A DNA stretch of 64,000 nt from Kitagawia praeruptora (GCA_037693485.1 CM075344.1:74519501-74583500); one strand, 5' to 3'; counted from the stretch's first letter, positions 23,179 through 35,318 are shown. Notes: a model not told the origin generated them from the letters alone. Program-made: numbers and translations.

Positions 23179-26057
23179 ATGACTCCACCTATCGAAACTC
23201 AGACTAAAGCCACCATTTCCCACCGTTCTCCGCATCCACCTCTCAATGAAAGGATTCTTTCCTCCATGACCAGGAGATCAGTTGCTGCTCATCCCTGGCA
23301 TGATCTTGAGATCGGTGTGTTATTTTATTATTCTATAAGGCCTTATCCTAGATCCTAGATTATGATTTCTGTTATTGTAATTTATTCACATGCTAATTTG
23401 GATAATATTTTATGACTTGTTTCAGGACCTGATGCCCCTGTAATTTTCAACGCTGTAAGTATATTATTCAAATTAATGGGATTCTTTTATTAGAATGTGA
23501 TAATTGTATAAACCAACAACTAAATGAATTTCACAACATATTCTAAACTAGGGAGAGATTCTTGGTTAGTTGCTTGATGGCCTAGTGTACAATATTTGTT
23601 AGAATTTATTAAATTGCTGATTTACACCTACAGTCTAGAGTAGAACCATCTTAAGCCAAATTTTTTTAATTTAGATGGGATTTAGAGCTGGGGTGACTGT
23701 TAATGAATAATCTTTGAAACTTCATCTTTAACACAAGAAATCTTCCAAATTTGAATTTTATTAACTTCTTCTTTTTGAAGTTAAAGTGTCACAGACTCAC
23801 AGTATCTAAAAGGTAATTTAATTATACGGCACACTATGTGTTATTTATTTGGTTCTCCGATTAAGATTAGTTTTTCTTTAAACTCAAGCCTGTGTTATAT
23901 TTATATATTCCTATACTTTTCGTTTTCCCGGTACATAGAAATAATTAATGAATTAGTTCTGAAAAGATCTAAAGTTAATATATCTATTGCTGTTGGTCAA
24001 AATTTGAATCAAACCTATCACTAACCAAGGTTTTGTTTATTTGAATGTTTGATTGCTGCAGGTGATTGAAATTAGCAAGGGTAGTAAGGTGAAATATGAA
24101 CTTGACAAAAAAACTGGGCTTATCAAGGTATTGCAGCCTGCACTCGGACATTCAGTGGAACCATGATTCCTTCTGTCTCCAAATATTTTATCACAAGCTA
24201 TTAAAATTTATGTGCAGGTGGACCGTGTTCTCTACTCATCTGTTGTGTACCCCCATAACTATGGCTTCGTGCCTCGCACTCTCTGCGAGGATAATGACCC
24301 CATAGATGTACTGGTTATCATGCAGGTAAACCACCTCTCTGCACTTCTGAAAACTTAATATTTAATAACTTTAGAAAACTATGTATTCAGGTATAGCTGG
24401 AGGAACAAACGATTAAAATTATGTGTGCACTAGAACCATACTTTGAGATCCTAATGATTCTAAGAAACACACATTTAAATGTATGTAGCCTCATGGCTGA
24501 TGCTGTTTTGCTAAAACATGAGGCGTAATTTAAAGTAGTACATCTTGCAGTTCCTATATTTGAACCCTTATTTTTCCAGCCAGTTAGGGTGTTGAACCAA
24601 GTCCATAGTAAGTTAACATGTACTCTTGTTTTATACACGTAATTAAAAAAACGACCTTTGCAAGTTGCAGCATTGACATATCAATTGATGAAAGAGTTTT
24701 GCTTTCTTCCTCTATTTTTTTGAATGTTTTGATAAAACAAAATGGATGTCTGAATCTCGTGGAGAATTCATCTTAATAAATGTCCATGCCCTTGTAAGTT
24801 GCCACTTTGTTGTGATAATGACCTGCCCTTACATTTCCATAATCTATAGTAGGTCTCTACCTTCCTTAACCTCTGTAACCAGCTTGCAATTGAGTTGCAT
24901 CCGATTTTCAATAAGCTGTGTACTCACAAAACAAATAGATGTCCTTCAAAACTGTCTTTGAAAATACACCTTCGGAAGTAATAGTGTTTGAACCATGTCT
25001 GTGTATATTAGAGGATTGATGTTTCTGCATTTTTTTTTTTGAATATTACAAGTATAAACAATTTTTTGATGATTGGAGTACAAAATAGCAATGCATAAAA
25101 TTGGTAGGTGCTGATTTGTGGGAAATGACAAGAAATTTTAAAGAATTATTACTCCCTTCTGGAAAAACTGAAAATTTTAAACCTGTAAATTGTTGTTAAT
25201 ACTTGCAAAGGGTTTAATTAGCAAAAATGATAAAATACTCACCAGGCTTTTTACTGGATGCAGGAACCAATTCTTCCTGGTTGCTTTCTGAGGGCTAAGG
25301 CTATAGGCCTGATGCCCATGATTGATCAGGTAAGTGTTTCTTTAAAGAAAAACATGCTTCCTTTTCTCATTGGACATATTAAAATTGTTCAAAATTCAAA
25401 AAAATAGGGAGAAAAAGATGACAAGATAATTGCTGTTTGTGCTGATGATCCTGAGTACAAGGACTACAATGACATCAAGGATCTCCCACCACATCGTCTA
25501 GCTGAAATTCGTCGTTTCTTTGAAGATTGTATCCTTCTACATGTACTAACAGTAAAACACGGAGTTGACTTTATTTTTTTGCAGAGATATGTATAGTATT
25601 GACCTATTACTTAGCAATGAAAAAAAGGAAATTTGAGTGGGTTTCTCTTAACTTGGTAATCACTAATCAGACAAGAAAAATGAGAACAAGGAAGTTGCGG
25701 TTGATGATTTTCTTCCTGCCACAAAAGCCTATGAAGCTGTACAGCACTCAATGTAAGCAGTGAAATCTTTATCCCTTTATTTGCCACTTCTATTTTAATT
25801 TCAATAACTGGTGTAACATTTTGCCCAGTCTCTTTTTGCAGACATGTATTTTTTTTATCTATCATGTTTACTTAAATTTTATGTTGTCGAACAAATTTGT
25901 AGCTCTTTAATTTTTATACATCTTGTATCTAGTAGGACCCATCATTCTCATGGACGATGGGTTCTGAATGAATGATTCTGATTTGAATCCGTTATGTTTC
26001 AATATTCTTTACAGGAATCTCTATGCTGACTACATTGTCGAGAGTTTGAGGCGGTAG
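23179..26057 (+). CDS. PPA: Soluble inorganic pyrophosphatase (family I), right copy
   Basis: Eight coding exons correspond exactly to the left copy: 23179-23314, 23426-23454, 24062-24127, 24218-24325, 25264-25329, 25408-25528, 25671-25752 and 26015-26057. They encode the same 216-aa protein with the DNDPIDV metal-binding signature. The sole difference seen inside the transcription unit is the intronic C-to-G change at 23638. Both copies keep all splice sites and the same promoter sequence, so both look functional and should be co-expressed. Short-read expression data could not tell them apart. As with the left copy, no targeting peptide is evident, so a cytosolic enzyme is expected. Confidence 0.95.
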
Positions 26058-27210
26058 TTTCTTCATCGGTATAGAAATGATCTTTGGTGGAACATGTCAT
26101 CAGTTGAGAGGGGAAGAATCTGTTCTGTGAGGCCATTCATTTTGAATAGGAGATTTGCCTCTTATTGCTTGTGAAATCTTACTTTTTTCTATTGATTCTT
26201 TTAGTTGTTTATGAATTTTGTTATGATGCATGGTGAAATACAACCCCCAAAAAATGAGAACAAAATATCCAATCTCTCAAAATAAAACCCTTATGAATAT
26301 AACCCAAGTGCATGTTTTCCTTTGGACACATGTGTGTATATTTTTACTCATATTATTAGTTGACTAGAATGAGCTTATTTGTAGGGGTTGTTGACTTGTT
26401 GGGGACTTTGGGGTTTATCCTGTGTTTTTTTTGGTTTTTCAATATTAGTTTCTGCTTCATTGTGGTGAAAACACATGAAGCTAAATTACAACTTTCAAGT
26501 TAAATTACGACTGAAAGTATTAGAAGCTAATGCCTACCAGTATTAGACGATAAAATTGAGTTGATATTTTTCTCCCAATCTCATAAATGGCGATGAGATT
26601 TTAGGTGATATTTTCCTCCAAACCTCATAAATTCTCGTTTAAAGAAATGAGTATTGGTATCTTGATTTTCATGATTTTTTTAGGAAAACATTAATTTCAG
26701 AATTACATTTGTAGTTTATTCTCCATGTAATCGCAATATGTAGTATATTAGATATAATATGCTACAAATAATTTTGGAAATAAAATAATTTTAAAAATAA
26801 TTTTTTTTTATTAAGGTTAACTGAAATAATTAGACATTACTTTCTAAAGTTCTAAGGTGATAATTTTCTCGAAATCAATGAGTTGTTTGGTCTTGAAAAT
26901 ACTTGTCAGAAATTAAAAATATGAAAAATGATGCTTTCAAAAATCTCCTTCATGTGACTGAAGTGTTACAAACTAATGGATAGTCCATAAGCCCTTGATT
27001 AATAATAGTATTTTGTCTTATAAATTACTGAATTAAAATTCAAAATTTCCTCGATGTGTGATTGGGATGTTACAAAGATGTATCACAAAAATGAGAACGA
27101 GGATGTATTACAAAAATGAGAAAGAAATGAAGTACTGCAATTTTCTTTGATGAAGTAATGAAATAATAAATCTGCCACTTGATTCCCACCGGATTATGCT
27201 AAAACCCTTC
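26058..27210. other. PPA 3' UTR and downstream spacer, right copy
   Basis: Same content as 4692-5844; no gene seen. Confidence 0.5.
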
Positions 27211-28048
27211 TGCTCTGTTCACTTCGTATGAATGGAATCAATTTTGGGGGAATGGAATGTTCATTCTGGGCTGAATGAAAAAAAGAGTTGTTTGGTTGGG
27301 CCAATGGAATGGAATGACTCATTCCAAGCCCATTCCGTTTAAAACAATCTAATTAAAATCGATTCTCCCCAAAACATTAGGTATTCCATCATTCCGTCCC
27401 TAACTAAAATCGACAAAATGTTGGGCAGCTAATCTCGAGCCGAGTACTCTCTCTCGCTCCCATCTCTCTCTCCCATCTCTCTCTCTCGCTCCCATCTCTC
27501 TCTCTCTCTCCCATCTCTCTCTCTCCATCTCTCCATCTCTCTCTCAATTTTCTCATACCAGGATTCAATTAAGCGAGAATTTGATTTGCGCGCTCTCTCT
27601 CTGTCCCAAGCTTCACTAATTTTGGTAAGATTTTTATCTTTTTATACCCTTGATTTTGTAATTTTTGCATCATTTCAAACTATTATTTTGTAATTTGATT
27701 TACTTGTTTGTGTAAACTATTGATGTTCCAAATATGTTTTTATTTTGACCCATTATCCAGTGAACAACTATTGATGATTTTATCTAGTATTGCTATACAT
27801 TGTAACATACTTGCATTCAAGTGCTTTTGATGCTTGATTACTTGTTAAAAACTGTTAAAAACTGTTTACCTAGTTAAAAAGTGTTAGATGCTGCTAATTC
27901 GCTGTGTTAATTGTCTTTGTGTTAGTCAATTAATCATATAATTTGATTTTATTGTGGAATATGATTATGTATGATTATCGTAAATTTGATTTTATAGGTT
28001 AGTTGTTGTATGTATTATAAGTATGTATATGTTGATTTCAATGTAGCA

Positions 28049-28153
28049 ATGGCTCGACTTCGGTTAACTACGATTCAACAAATTCGGAAGAAGAAAGCTA
28101 TGTTAGTATATACACTATGGATGCGTATGATTTTATCCAGTGTTAATTTGTAG
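28049..28153 (+). other. Short frame after a leader intron in the PIF element
   Basis: A 34-codon frame begins MARLRLTTIQQIRKKK immediately after a plausible intron (donor near 27624, acceptor AATGTAG before 28047). Its position and basic N-terminus suggest the truncated start of a transposon protein. No homology is certain and the frame stops at TAG 28151-28153. Confidence 0.3.
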
Positions 28154-28456
28154 ACTGTTTGAATATCTCTTATTTGGATGGCTTAAACTGGAGTTAATTC
28201 TATTGGTTTACATATAAAACTATATTAATCATAAAAATAAGATGAAGAACAATGTACTGATGATTTTTACGCAGTTCCTTTTTGTTGCTTAATGTTTTCT
28301 ATGCTGGTTTCCTCTGTAGTCAGTAGTGGCATTAAACTAGCAATTTATTGCAGAAGTGTTAATGGGTTACTGCCCTTCTGTAGTTTCTTGGACCAAATAA
28401 GCTGGCACCTGTACACTATATGGTCCACAACTCTGTACATAATCTTTCATACTAGT

Positions 28457-28946
28457 GTACTACCAGTCAGAAGGGAAATACTTACTATTATTAGCAAGAA
28501 TTTTTCATGTTGTAAATAGTAGATATGTGGGAGGCTGGGATGACATGTCCTGATATGAGTTTTCCGGATTCAAGAAGTTACTAGGTCATCCCTGGTTGTA
28601 GACTTATTAGGCTTGTGGATGTTACTAGTTTATACAAGTAATACTACTAATAATTTTGATAGTCGAAAAGCTAGAAATCTCTTCACGCTTGTAAATGTGA
28701 TCGAGGAAGGCCCTAGTGATTTCTGAAACATTTTCTTCAGAGCTGACATAATTTTTTTAAATAGCACATTAGCGTCGTTGACTAATGTCATTGTCTCTTT
28801 CAGTTTTCTCCCTTTTACATATACAAGTAATACTACTAATAATTTTACATATATGTAGTTTATACAAGTATGTCACTAAAGGATTATTTTAGTTTTTACA
28901 TGGTTTTGCTAATAATAGTAAGTATTTCCCTTCTGACTGGTAGTAC
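28457..28946. repeat. Inverted repeat (possible nested MITE) inside the PIF element
   Basis: GTACTACCAGTCAGAAGGGA with its extension (28457-28498) is the inverse complement of 28906-28946, with nearly perfect arms of about 41 bases. TACATAATCT lies beside both arms. This looks like a roughly 490-bp MITE inserted into the element. Confidence 0.6.
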
Positions 28947-29253
28947 ATAATCTGTTTTTGCTGCTTTGTAGATGATTCAAATTTATTGCATTTCTGTATT
29001 TCATTAATTCTTTAAATAATCTGATCCGAGAGAGAAAACCACAGTAGCATATGAATACTTATCCAAGACATCATACATAACTACATAATCAAAATTCTGG
29101 TCAAAATAAAACATATGTGCTACATAATCAAAATGTTTCACAGTGGCAGCTGAGTAGACATATGTGCTAGTTATTCCTTGTCTTGTTTTTCTGTCGGAAT
29201 ATAGTAAATGTATTCATTCTGGTCATTTTTTTATTCTGGAACTTTTGTTGTAG

Positions 29254-29796
29254 GCTCATGTTGGGGTTCTGAAATGGAGAAGCACCCCATTTCCATTTTT
29301 TGATGATCTGACAACCGTCTTCGGCAAAGACAGGGCAACCAGTCATAATGCTGAAAGTGGAATGGAGGCGGAAGAAGTCATCAATTTAGAAGAAGCTACT
29401 TGTGCTCATGGGAATGATGATTCGAGTATGCAAACATCTGATGAATCTACTTCTAAAAGGAGCTCGAAGAGAAAAAAAGTTGATTTTGAGCAAATGGCTG
29501 AAGTGATGTATAATGCTTCTAAGATGATAGCTGATGAGTTTGCAAATTCGACTAAGGTGATGGCTACTGAGTTTGCGAGTTCAACCAAGATGTTAATTGC
29601 AGCAGAGACCGAAAGGTCGGAGAAAAAAGAAAAACTTATGGAAGAGTTGTCAAAGATCTCCAACATTGATATTGTACAAAGGTTCAAGGCTGCAAAGAAG
29701 ATTGCTGACAGTGAAAATTTAATGGTGTTAATTTTTGGAGCATCTGATGCAGAGAAGAAACAACTTGTGTACGCTCTACTTGCCGGTGAACTATAA
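29254..29796 (+). CDS. C-terminal exon of a Myb/SANT-like (PIF ORF1-type) protein
   Basis: After an acceptor TTGTAG the frame opens with AHVGVLKWRSTPFPFFDDLTTVFGKDRATSHNAES and runs 181 codons. This is the typical segment after the Myb/SANT-like DNA-binding domain in plant PIF/Harbinger ORF1 and L10-interacting MYB-like proteins: W/F..FD.L..IFGKDRATG. It is followed by an acidic region, a basic RSSKRKK patch at about residues 68-74 of this exon, and a helical tail. The Myb/SANT domain itself, which should lie in an upstream exon, is missing, so this is a broken gene within the transposon. An ATG at 29362 could start a 144-aa product, but no function can be claimed for it. Confidence 0.6.
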   Translation, partial: AHVGVLKWRSTPFPFFDDLTTVFGKDRATSHNAESGMEAEEVINLEEATCAHGNDDSSMQTSDESTSKRSSKRKKVDFEQMAEVMYNASKMIADEFANSTKVMATEFASSTKMLIAAETERSEKKEKLMEELSKISNIDIVQRFKAAKKIADSENLMVLIFGASDAEKKQLVYALLAGEL

Positions 29797-30367
29797 TCTC
29801 ATATTCATGTTGAACATAGGCTGAAGTCTGAACGAAGGGATTGATTGTAGAAGTGGCACTCTTCAATGATGAAGTTAATGTATTGAGTTCAATGAATAAT
29901 TTATTTTTCATAGTTTTTATTGTAACTTAATCGAACTGAGTGCAGAGTTTATCTGTACAAATATTGCTAAACTATTTATTACCTGCAATATTGCTAGTAG
30001 CTAGTCTGTGTAAAATTGTGACCAGTTGTTTACAACCAAATCCTCGTGTTTCTTAGCCAAAAGCAAACCTGGGGTTAGAAGTTAGAACAATACTCCCTAT
30101 CTTTTACAAATAAAGAAAACATACCTCACATTAATTAAAATTTAAAAATTATAAATATTAATTAAATTTGAATAGAAAAAGTATTACAAAAATAAATAAA
30201 AAAAATTAATTTCATTATTTTCATTCCATTCCATTTTAAAAAATTTGTGAAGTGAACACAAGAATGGAATCACCATTCTTTTCCTTAATCATTCCATTCC
30301 CTCCTCATTCCATTCCCATATGTCATTCCATTCCGTCCCATTTCATTCATGCGAAGTGAACGCACCA

Positions 30368-31271
30368 TTCGTCTGTACCTCTTTCAGACAGTTAGAATCT
30401 GGTGAAGAGAATCTTCCTTCAGCTTCAGCTTCTGTGCATTATAGGGAACCAATACCTGCTACACACGTATCCAATCCATTGGAAACTTGTAAATTTGAAG
30501 CATCTGCTTCTGATTTAAAACAGCGTAGGAGCCATCCTTCATGCATGCATATTTAGGATCTATTGAGAAGTGATCCATGATTTAAAACAGGCTCTCCAAT
30601 TTCTAAGCTCATTTCCAAAGTTGGCAGCTGCACAAGCTTAGCAGATATGGCTCAGTAGGTGATATTAGAGTACTTTACTTTGTTCCAGTTCTAGCTAATC
30701 AAAGCTTGGCGTCATCCAATATGCTCATCTGAGTGCCATCCTCCAATATGCTTTTCTGAGATAGATGACACTCTGCCATTACCTTCCACGTCCTCGTTAG
30801 CCTGTGTATCGCCCTTAAAATGTGCAGGTTGCTTTGTTAGAATGCGCATATGTACATGTAACTATGTAAGTGCTTATGCACTTCCAGAATCCAACAGTTG
30901 CAACAAGTGATAGTTTTATATGTAGCAATTAGTAACAGAGTAGCAATGTTCACAATATTATAATAATAAACAGTCAAAAACATTTATCACAAATATTGAC
31001 ATCATCCCAATTCAAGGTAATCAATCATTTGGTATAGATGGTCAGAATATCTCCATCTCTCTTTTATCAGCATTTTCTTTGCAAAATTTACTTGTTTAAA
31101 GTACAAGAACTTTGCTATCAGCCCATGGGAGATCAAAATAGTATATATCTTGCGTTCAGAACTTCCATCGAACCCATAGTTCAAACAGGACCGCAAGCCA
31201 TGAACTAATCATTGCCTTCACGGATATTCAGGGTTAAGATGCACGCCAGAATCCAAATCGACAATACCAAC
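30368..31271. other. Host-like sequence between the PIF element and element B; possible gene remnants
   Basis: After a splice-acceptor-like CTCTTTCAG (about 30380-30388) a plus-strand frame of about 55 codons runs to TAG near 30555 (rich in Ser and Ala; not recognised). On the minus strand, 31196-31002 and the stretch ending at the element B insertion (reading VGIVDLDSGVHLNPEYP) are open but unrecognised. I cannot assign a gene. Confidence 0.3.
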
Positions 31272-31474
31272 TGAAGTAAAATAATACCTACAATATGTAA
31301 TATGTATATGTATAAAGATAAAATTGTTTATGGGGTTCCGGAGAGAGGAGTGAACAAGCTCTATTTTTTTAGTGCTTTTTCTTGGTAGGAATACACCTCT
31401 ATATGTAGGCAAAACATCCAATTCCTCCACCCCATAACAAAGTAACTGCCCAATAAATACACAATCAATATAAT
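31272..31474 (-). repeat. Element B left LTR, first part
   Basis: TGAAGTAAAATAATACC matches 49876 onward. It ends at ATAAT, the target site of element A. Confidence 0.88.
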
Positions 31475-32765
31475 TGTTAGTTACAGAGGCATGCCTGTAC
31501 ACATCTAATAACAAGCCTAATTGTTTGTAATGCTTTGCATTACTTACATGACCTCTTAACTGAGGGAACCTCTAGTTGTAGAGTTTCTGTTTGTATTGTA
31601 CTTGTAATAGGCATCAAATCCTAGTTGTGTAACTGTACAAATAGAGTCTAGAATAATGCTTGAAAGAAGTTCCATGGTTCATGCCTCAAGCAAGGAGTTA
31701 AAGACTGCCAAATAATCACAGTTGGGATTTGAAGAAATGAAGAATTTGCCTAAGTACCAATTCGAGAAGTATATTTGTCTATTCGAGAAGTCCAGCATTC
31801 GAGAAGTCAGAGATTCGATATCTCAGGACACTATTCGATATCTCTGAATACACTGTTCGATATCTCATTCGATATCTCAGGGATTCGATATGTCTACTAC
31901 TCTATTCGAGAACTCAAGAAGTCAACAAGTCAAGATGGTATTCGAGTTCTCAAAGAGTCAACAAGTCAAAGTTCCATTCGATATCTCAAGGACTCAGAAA
32001 GCTATTCGACAACTCGAGGATTCGATAAGTCAAATGTTCTATTCGACAACTCAAGGAATCCTGATGGAAAAGAGCTATTCGAGAAGTGGTTCGATATGTC
32101 ACTATAACAGTATTAGAGAACTCAGAGTTATCGATCAAGTCAATCCTAGTTCTCGAATCACTTACTTAGTCACTTCTCGAATACATTCTTGGAGACAAAA
32201 TACTGAAGAAATTGTACAAGTCAGAAACCTGCAACAAGCCAATGCACTTTATGGACCACAATCTGTAACGTGCTCTGGAAAGCCTACAAGGAAGCTTGGA
32301 GAGATATAGAAGAGACAAGGAGCTAAAGAAGTGGATCTAAACAGGCTTTGCAAAGTCAAATCTGTAACCGTTTGGACGCTTACTCAAAAAGGATAGACAG
32401 ACTAGAAAGTAATTTGTTTAGCTACCTTATTTGTAGTAAGCAGGCTGTATCCATGTTCTATAAGGACACAGCCTCACTTCATAACTTAGTAACTTTGGGA
32501 GTCAAGTTTTTCAATACACTGTAAGCTATATCTCTCTGAGAAAAACGAAGCTGAGAATACTACCATTTGTATTCACAGATTGTAGCAACCTTTATCTAAT
32601 ATACATTAGATTAAAGTGATATTGTGTCTTGTGTTGTTTATTTATCCGCACCTTAATTTCTGCACACACAGGCACTTATCTGCTACACAGACTCAACCCA
32701 AGAAAAGTTCAAGAATCCATTCACCCCCCCCCTCTGTATTCTTTTACCGTGTTCAATACTCAACA
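31475..32765 (+). repeat. 5' LTR of element A
   Basis: Starts TGTTAGTTACAG and ends TACTCAACA. It contains the dense TTCGAGAA/TTCGATATC repeat field at 31759-32190. Same as 44324-45613 except for one extra C near 32724-32732. Confidence 0.95.
31759..32190 (+). promoter_or_regulatory. Array of ATTCGAGAAGTC / ATTCGATATCTC motifs in the LTR of element A
   Basis: More than twenty 8-12-base variants of ATTCGA(G/T)A(A/T)(G/C)TC are packed into about 430 bases. About seven are TTCnnGAA, the paired core of a plant heat-shock element; others are TTCGATATC palindromes. Their place in the LTR, where the promoter lies, suggests a transcription-factor array. The same field is at 44608-45039 in the 3' LTR. 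Regulation is an inference only. Confidence 0.5.
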
Positions 32766-32767
32766 AG

Positions 32768-32779
32768 TGGTATCAGAGC
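32768..32779 (+). promoter_or_regulatory. Primer-binding site of element A
   Basis: TGGTATCAGAGC, complementary to the 3' end of initiator tRNA-Met, lies two bases after the 5' LTR. Confidence 0.95.
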
Positions 32780-32810
32780 GGGCTGTTTATTCAAAAACAG
32801 AGAAACGATC

Positions 32811-35318
32811 ATGAGTTCGAATACACCAAAGACTACAGGAACGGTGAAGGTCCCTAAGTTTGATAAAGAAAACTTCAACCTCTGGAAGATAAAGATGATG
32901 TTGTTCATCAAAGCCTCTCATCCCTTGTATCCTGAGATTCTCAAGAATGGTCCTTTTGTTCCACAACAAGAGATACCAGAGAAGACTGTTGGAACCATAA
33001 CAATCCCTAGAGCTTATGAGGCCAAGGATCCATCAAAGTGGACAGAGTCAGAAAGGGAGAAGGTTGCTCTTGACAGCCACCTCATGTTGCTCATCATTGA
33101 TTCCATGGATATGTCAATGTTTGCAAACATTGCATCATGCACGTCTGCTAAAGAGATGTGGGATCACATTGAGGTGTTGTGTGAAGGGACTGATGAGGTT
33201 AAAGAAAACAGGAAACAGATACTGGTCACACAGTATGAAGCTTTCATGGCACAGCCCAAGGAAAGCATCACTGAGATGTTTGAAAGGTTTCACAAGCTAG
33301 TTACTGAGTTGCAGATGAATGGAAAGGTTTACAGCACCAAGGAGTTAAATATGAAATTTCTGTTGTCTTCACCAAATCATCTGGAGCAAAGAGTCATTTC
33401 CCTTAGAGAGAGAGATTTGAACAAAGTCACCTATGATGTACTCTATGGAGTCCTAAAGACTCATGAACTTGAGTTGCTTCAGAAGAGGGCTATCCAAGCC
33501 AACCAAGGTAGGATGATAAACACATCATGTGCCTTGATTGTCAACAAATCCATTCTGGACCTAGAAGCATCTACAAGCCAACTAAGGATAGAGGAGGTGG
33601 CAGATGATGAAGAAACTGAAGCTGGGGTGAGTGAACCTGTTGAGGAAAAGGAGGAAGAAGAAGAGGAGTTTTACACTCTGGAAGAACTTGATGGGATGGA
33701 AAATACTTCATATGCTTTCATGGCCAGAAAATTTCCAAACATCAGATTTAAAAGAAATCAACCCTTCAAACCCAAAACTCAAAACCATTCAGCCAACAAG
33801 AACAAGGCACCTGTGAAACCAAACAGAAATAAGTTCAAAACCGGTTATGTGGATAGGTCATCTGTAAGGTGTTATAGATGCAATGACCTAGGGCATTTTG
33901 CCAGTGAATGCAAGAAGCCTAAAAAAAAGGATAGAGACTATCTTGAGCTAGAAGCTAAGTATGAGGCCCTTCTGAAAAAGCAGACACATGGTAAGGCCTA
34001 CATAGCTGAAGGGAAGTGTTGGGATGATTCTGAGAGTGATGAAGAGGAACAAGAATTCTGCAATTATGCCTTGATGGCCAACTCCAAGGATGACTCATCT
34101 TCATCTGATTCTCAGGTACCATCTCTCACTACTATAGACATGTCTGTTTCTGAATACAAATCCATGATTGAACAATTATCTGTTGAAATGTTTAATATTC
34201 ATACTAGTATGACTGCTGCTAATGAGGAGATTGCTAAACTGTCTACTAGAAATGAAGTATTAACCAAAAAGAATGAGGAACTTGAGCTAACTGCTATGCA
34301 AGTAGAAAACCTTAAGAAAGAAGTTGAATATTTGGAGAATAAGGTTCTATGTGCTAGTCAAGTAGAGAAGGCTCTTAGGGATGAATTAGCTGAGAATGAA
34401 TTCAAACTTAAAACTTTCAAGAAATCATCTGGTTTAGTGCAATCCTACTGTGAGAAAATTGAAGCTAAACCTAAAGCAGCTATTGGACTTGACTATGACT
34501 CTCTCAAACAAAGGAAAGGCTATGCTGTCATTGAAGAGGACACAGCTGTTCATGAGAAAGTGCCTCACATTTTGAGAAAAACTGAAAATCCAATTTTTAA
34601 GGAATCAACATTTGAAATTGATGAGGATGCCTTACTCATCAAGCAAATGTTGAATGATGAGGATGAGGCACAATCTAGTGAACAGCAAGCATCCTCTAAG
34701 GGTGAGAGTGTCAAGTCAAAGACCAAGAAGCCAGTAGTTGATAGGCCAAGACCTAAGAAGTTTGTTAAGTTTGTATCAGCTGGGAAGAGTGAATCAGAAA
34801 AGGAAGTGACTAAAAGGAAACAGAACAGAAATGGCAAGTTAGGGATTAACAAGGATAACAACTATGCTTATATGCCTAATGCCCCTAGAAAAACTTGTCA
34901 GAACTGTTTCAGTACCAATCATCTAACTCATGCATGCAAGAAACCTGTTGGTAGTGTGTCTAAACCTTTCTATGATTGTTCTGTGCCTCTAAGACATAGA
35001 GATGCACCCTTCTGTGATAAATTTGACTGTATGCCATGCAATATGAATGTTATGACTAGTTGTTTTAATTTAAGAAGACAGTTCATTGATGGTTGTATCA
35101 GTCACAATTCTCACACACACTACACAAGGTCAAAGTCTTCAAGTCCTCCTAAAGCCAGGAAGGTACCTTTGTCACCTAAGTCTGAAACCTCAGGTTCTAA
35201 GACTTCCAACAGTGACAAGAAGACTGACACTAAGAAAGTTAACAAGCATGTTGTTTATGATAAAACTGTCTCTAAGTCACATGGACCCAAACTTGTTTGG
35301 GTACCAAAGGAAAAGTAA
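32811..35318 (+). CDS. Gag of Copia element A
   Basis: This is the structural polyprotein that packages the element RNA. It is 835 aa from the first ATG after the primer site ([17 protein letters not shown]); the frame is open further upstream into the LTR, but that has no ATG in context. The N-terminal 250 residues form a UBN2-type Copia gag domain ([36 protein letters not shown]). Zinc knuckles CX2CX4HX4C are at residues 354-367 ([14 protein letters not shown]) and 696-709 ([14 protein letters not shown]). Acidic linkers and a predicted coiled coil (about 445-540) lie between them. It is much longer than ordinary Copia gag (about 300-400 aa), as in SIRE-type elements. It ends in TAA 22 bases after the pol frame opens. 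Confidence 0.92.
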   Translation: MSSNTPKTTGTVKVPKFDKENFNLWKIKMMLFIKASHPLYPEILKNGPFVPQQEIPEKTVGTITIPRAYEAKDPSKWTESEREKVALDSHLMLLIIDSMDMSMFANIASCTSAKEMWDHIEVLCEGTDEVKENRKQILVTQYEAFMAQPKESITEMFERFHKLVTELQMNGKVYSTKELNMKFLLSSPNHLEQRVISLRERDLNKVTYDVLYGVLKTHELELLQKRAIQANQGRMINTSCALIVNKSILDLEASTSQLRIEEVADDEETEAGVSEPVEEKEEEEEEFYTLEELDGMENTSYAFMARKFPNIRFKRNQPFKPKTQNHSANKNKAPVKPNRNKFKTGYVDRSSVRCYRCNDLGHFASECKKPKKKDRDYLELEAKYEALLKKQTHGKAYIAEGKCWDDSESDEEEQEFCNYALMANSKDDSSSSDSQVPSLTTIDMSVSEYKSMIEQLSVEMFNIHTSMTAANEEIAKLSTRNEVLTKKNEELELTAMQVENLKKEVEYLENKVLCASQVEKALRDELAENEFKLKTFKKSSGLVQSYCEKIEAKPKAAIGLDYDSLKQRKGYAVIEEDTAVHEKVPHILRKTENPIFKESTFEIDEDALLIKQMLNDEDEAQSSEQQASSKGESVKSKTKKPVVDRPRPKKFVKFVSAGKSESEKEVTKRKQNRNGKLGINKDNNYAYMPNAPRKTCQNCFSTNHLTHACKKPVGSVSKPFYDCSVPLRHRDAPFCDKFDCMPCNMNVMTSCFNLRRQFIDGCISHNSHTHYTRSKSSSPPKARKVPLSPKSETSGSKTSNSDKKTDTKKVNKHVVYDKTVSKSHGPKLVWVPKEK

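Larger units (their letters stand above)
21367..27565. repeat. Right copy of the segmental duplication (partner 1-6218)
   Basis: See 1-6218 for the comparison. Here the sequence continues past 27565 into the rest of the PIF/Harbinger element, so this copy preserves the uninterrupted right flank. If the event was a simple tandem duplication, the full second unit is 6219-27565 (21,347 bp). Confidence 0.95.
27211..30367 (+). mobile_element. PIF/Harbinger-type DNA transposon, internally reduced
   Basis: The ends TGCTCTGTTCACTTCGTATG and, inverted, TGGTGCGTTCACTTCGCATG match at most positions. Both are followed by ATTCC/GGAAT-rich subterminal regions, as in PIF/Harbinger elements. A 3-bp TTC occurs on both sides (27208-27210, 30368-30370) and could be the target duplication, though TWA is more usual. 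At 3.16 kb it carries only the end of a Myb/SANT-like protein gene and no DDE transposase, so it is a deletion derivative. Confidence 0.75.

Noticed and set aside
31775..32309. Two overlapping frames (110 and 139 codons) in the LTR of element A, repeated in the 3' LTR
   Set aside because: They are produced by the ATTCGA-type motif array; repetitive Ser/Arg/Ile composition, no independent support.
32616..32810. Longer Gag start inside the 5' LTR
   Set aside because: The upstream part includes the LTR end and the primer-binding site, which are not translated in such elements; the ATG at 32811 begins the conserved region.
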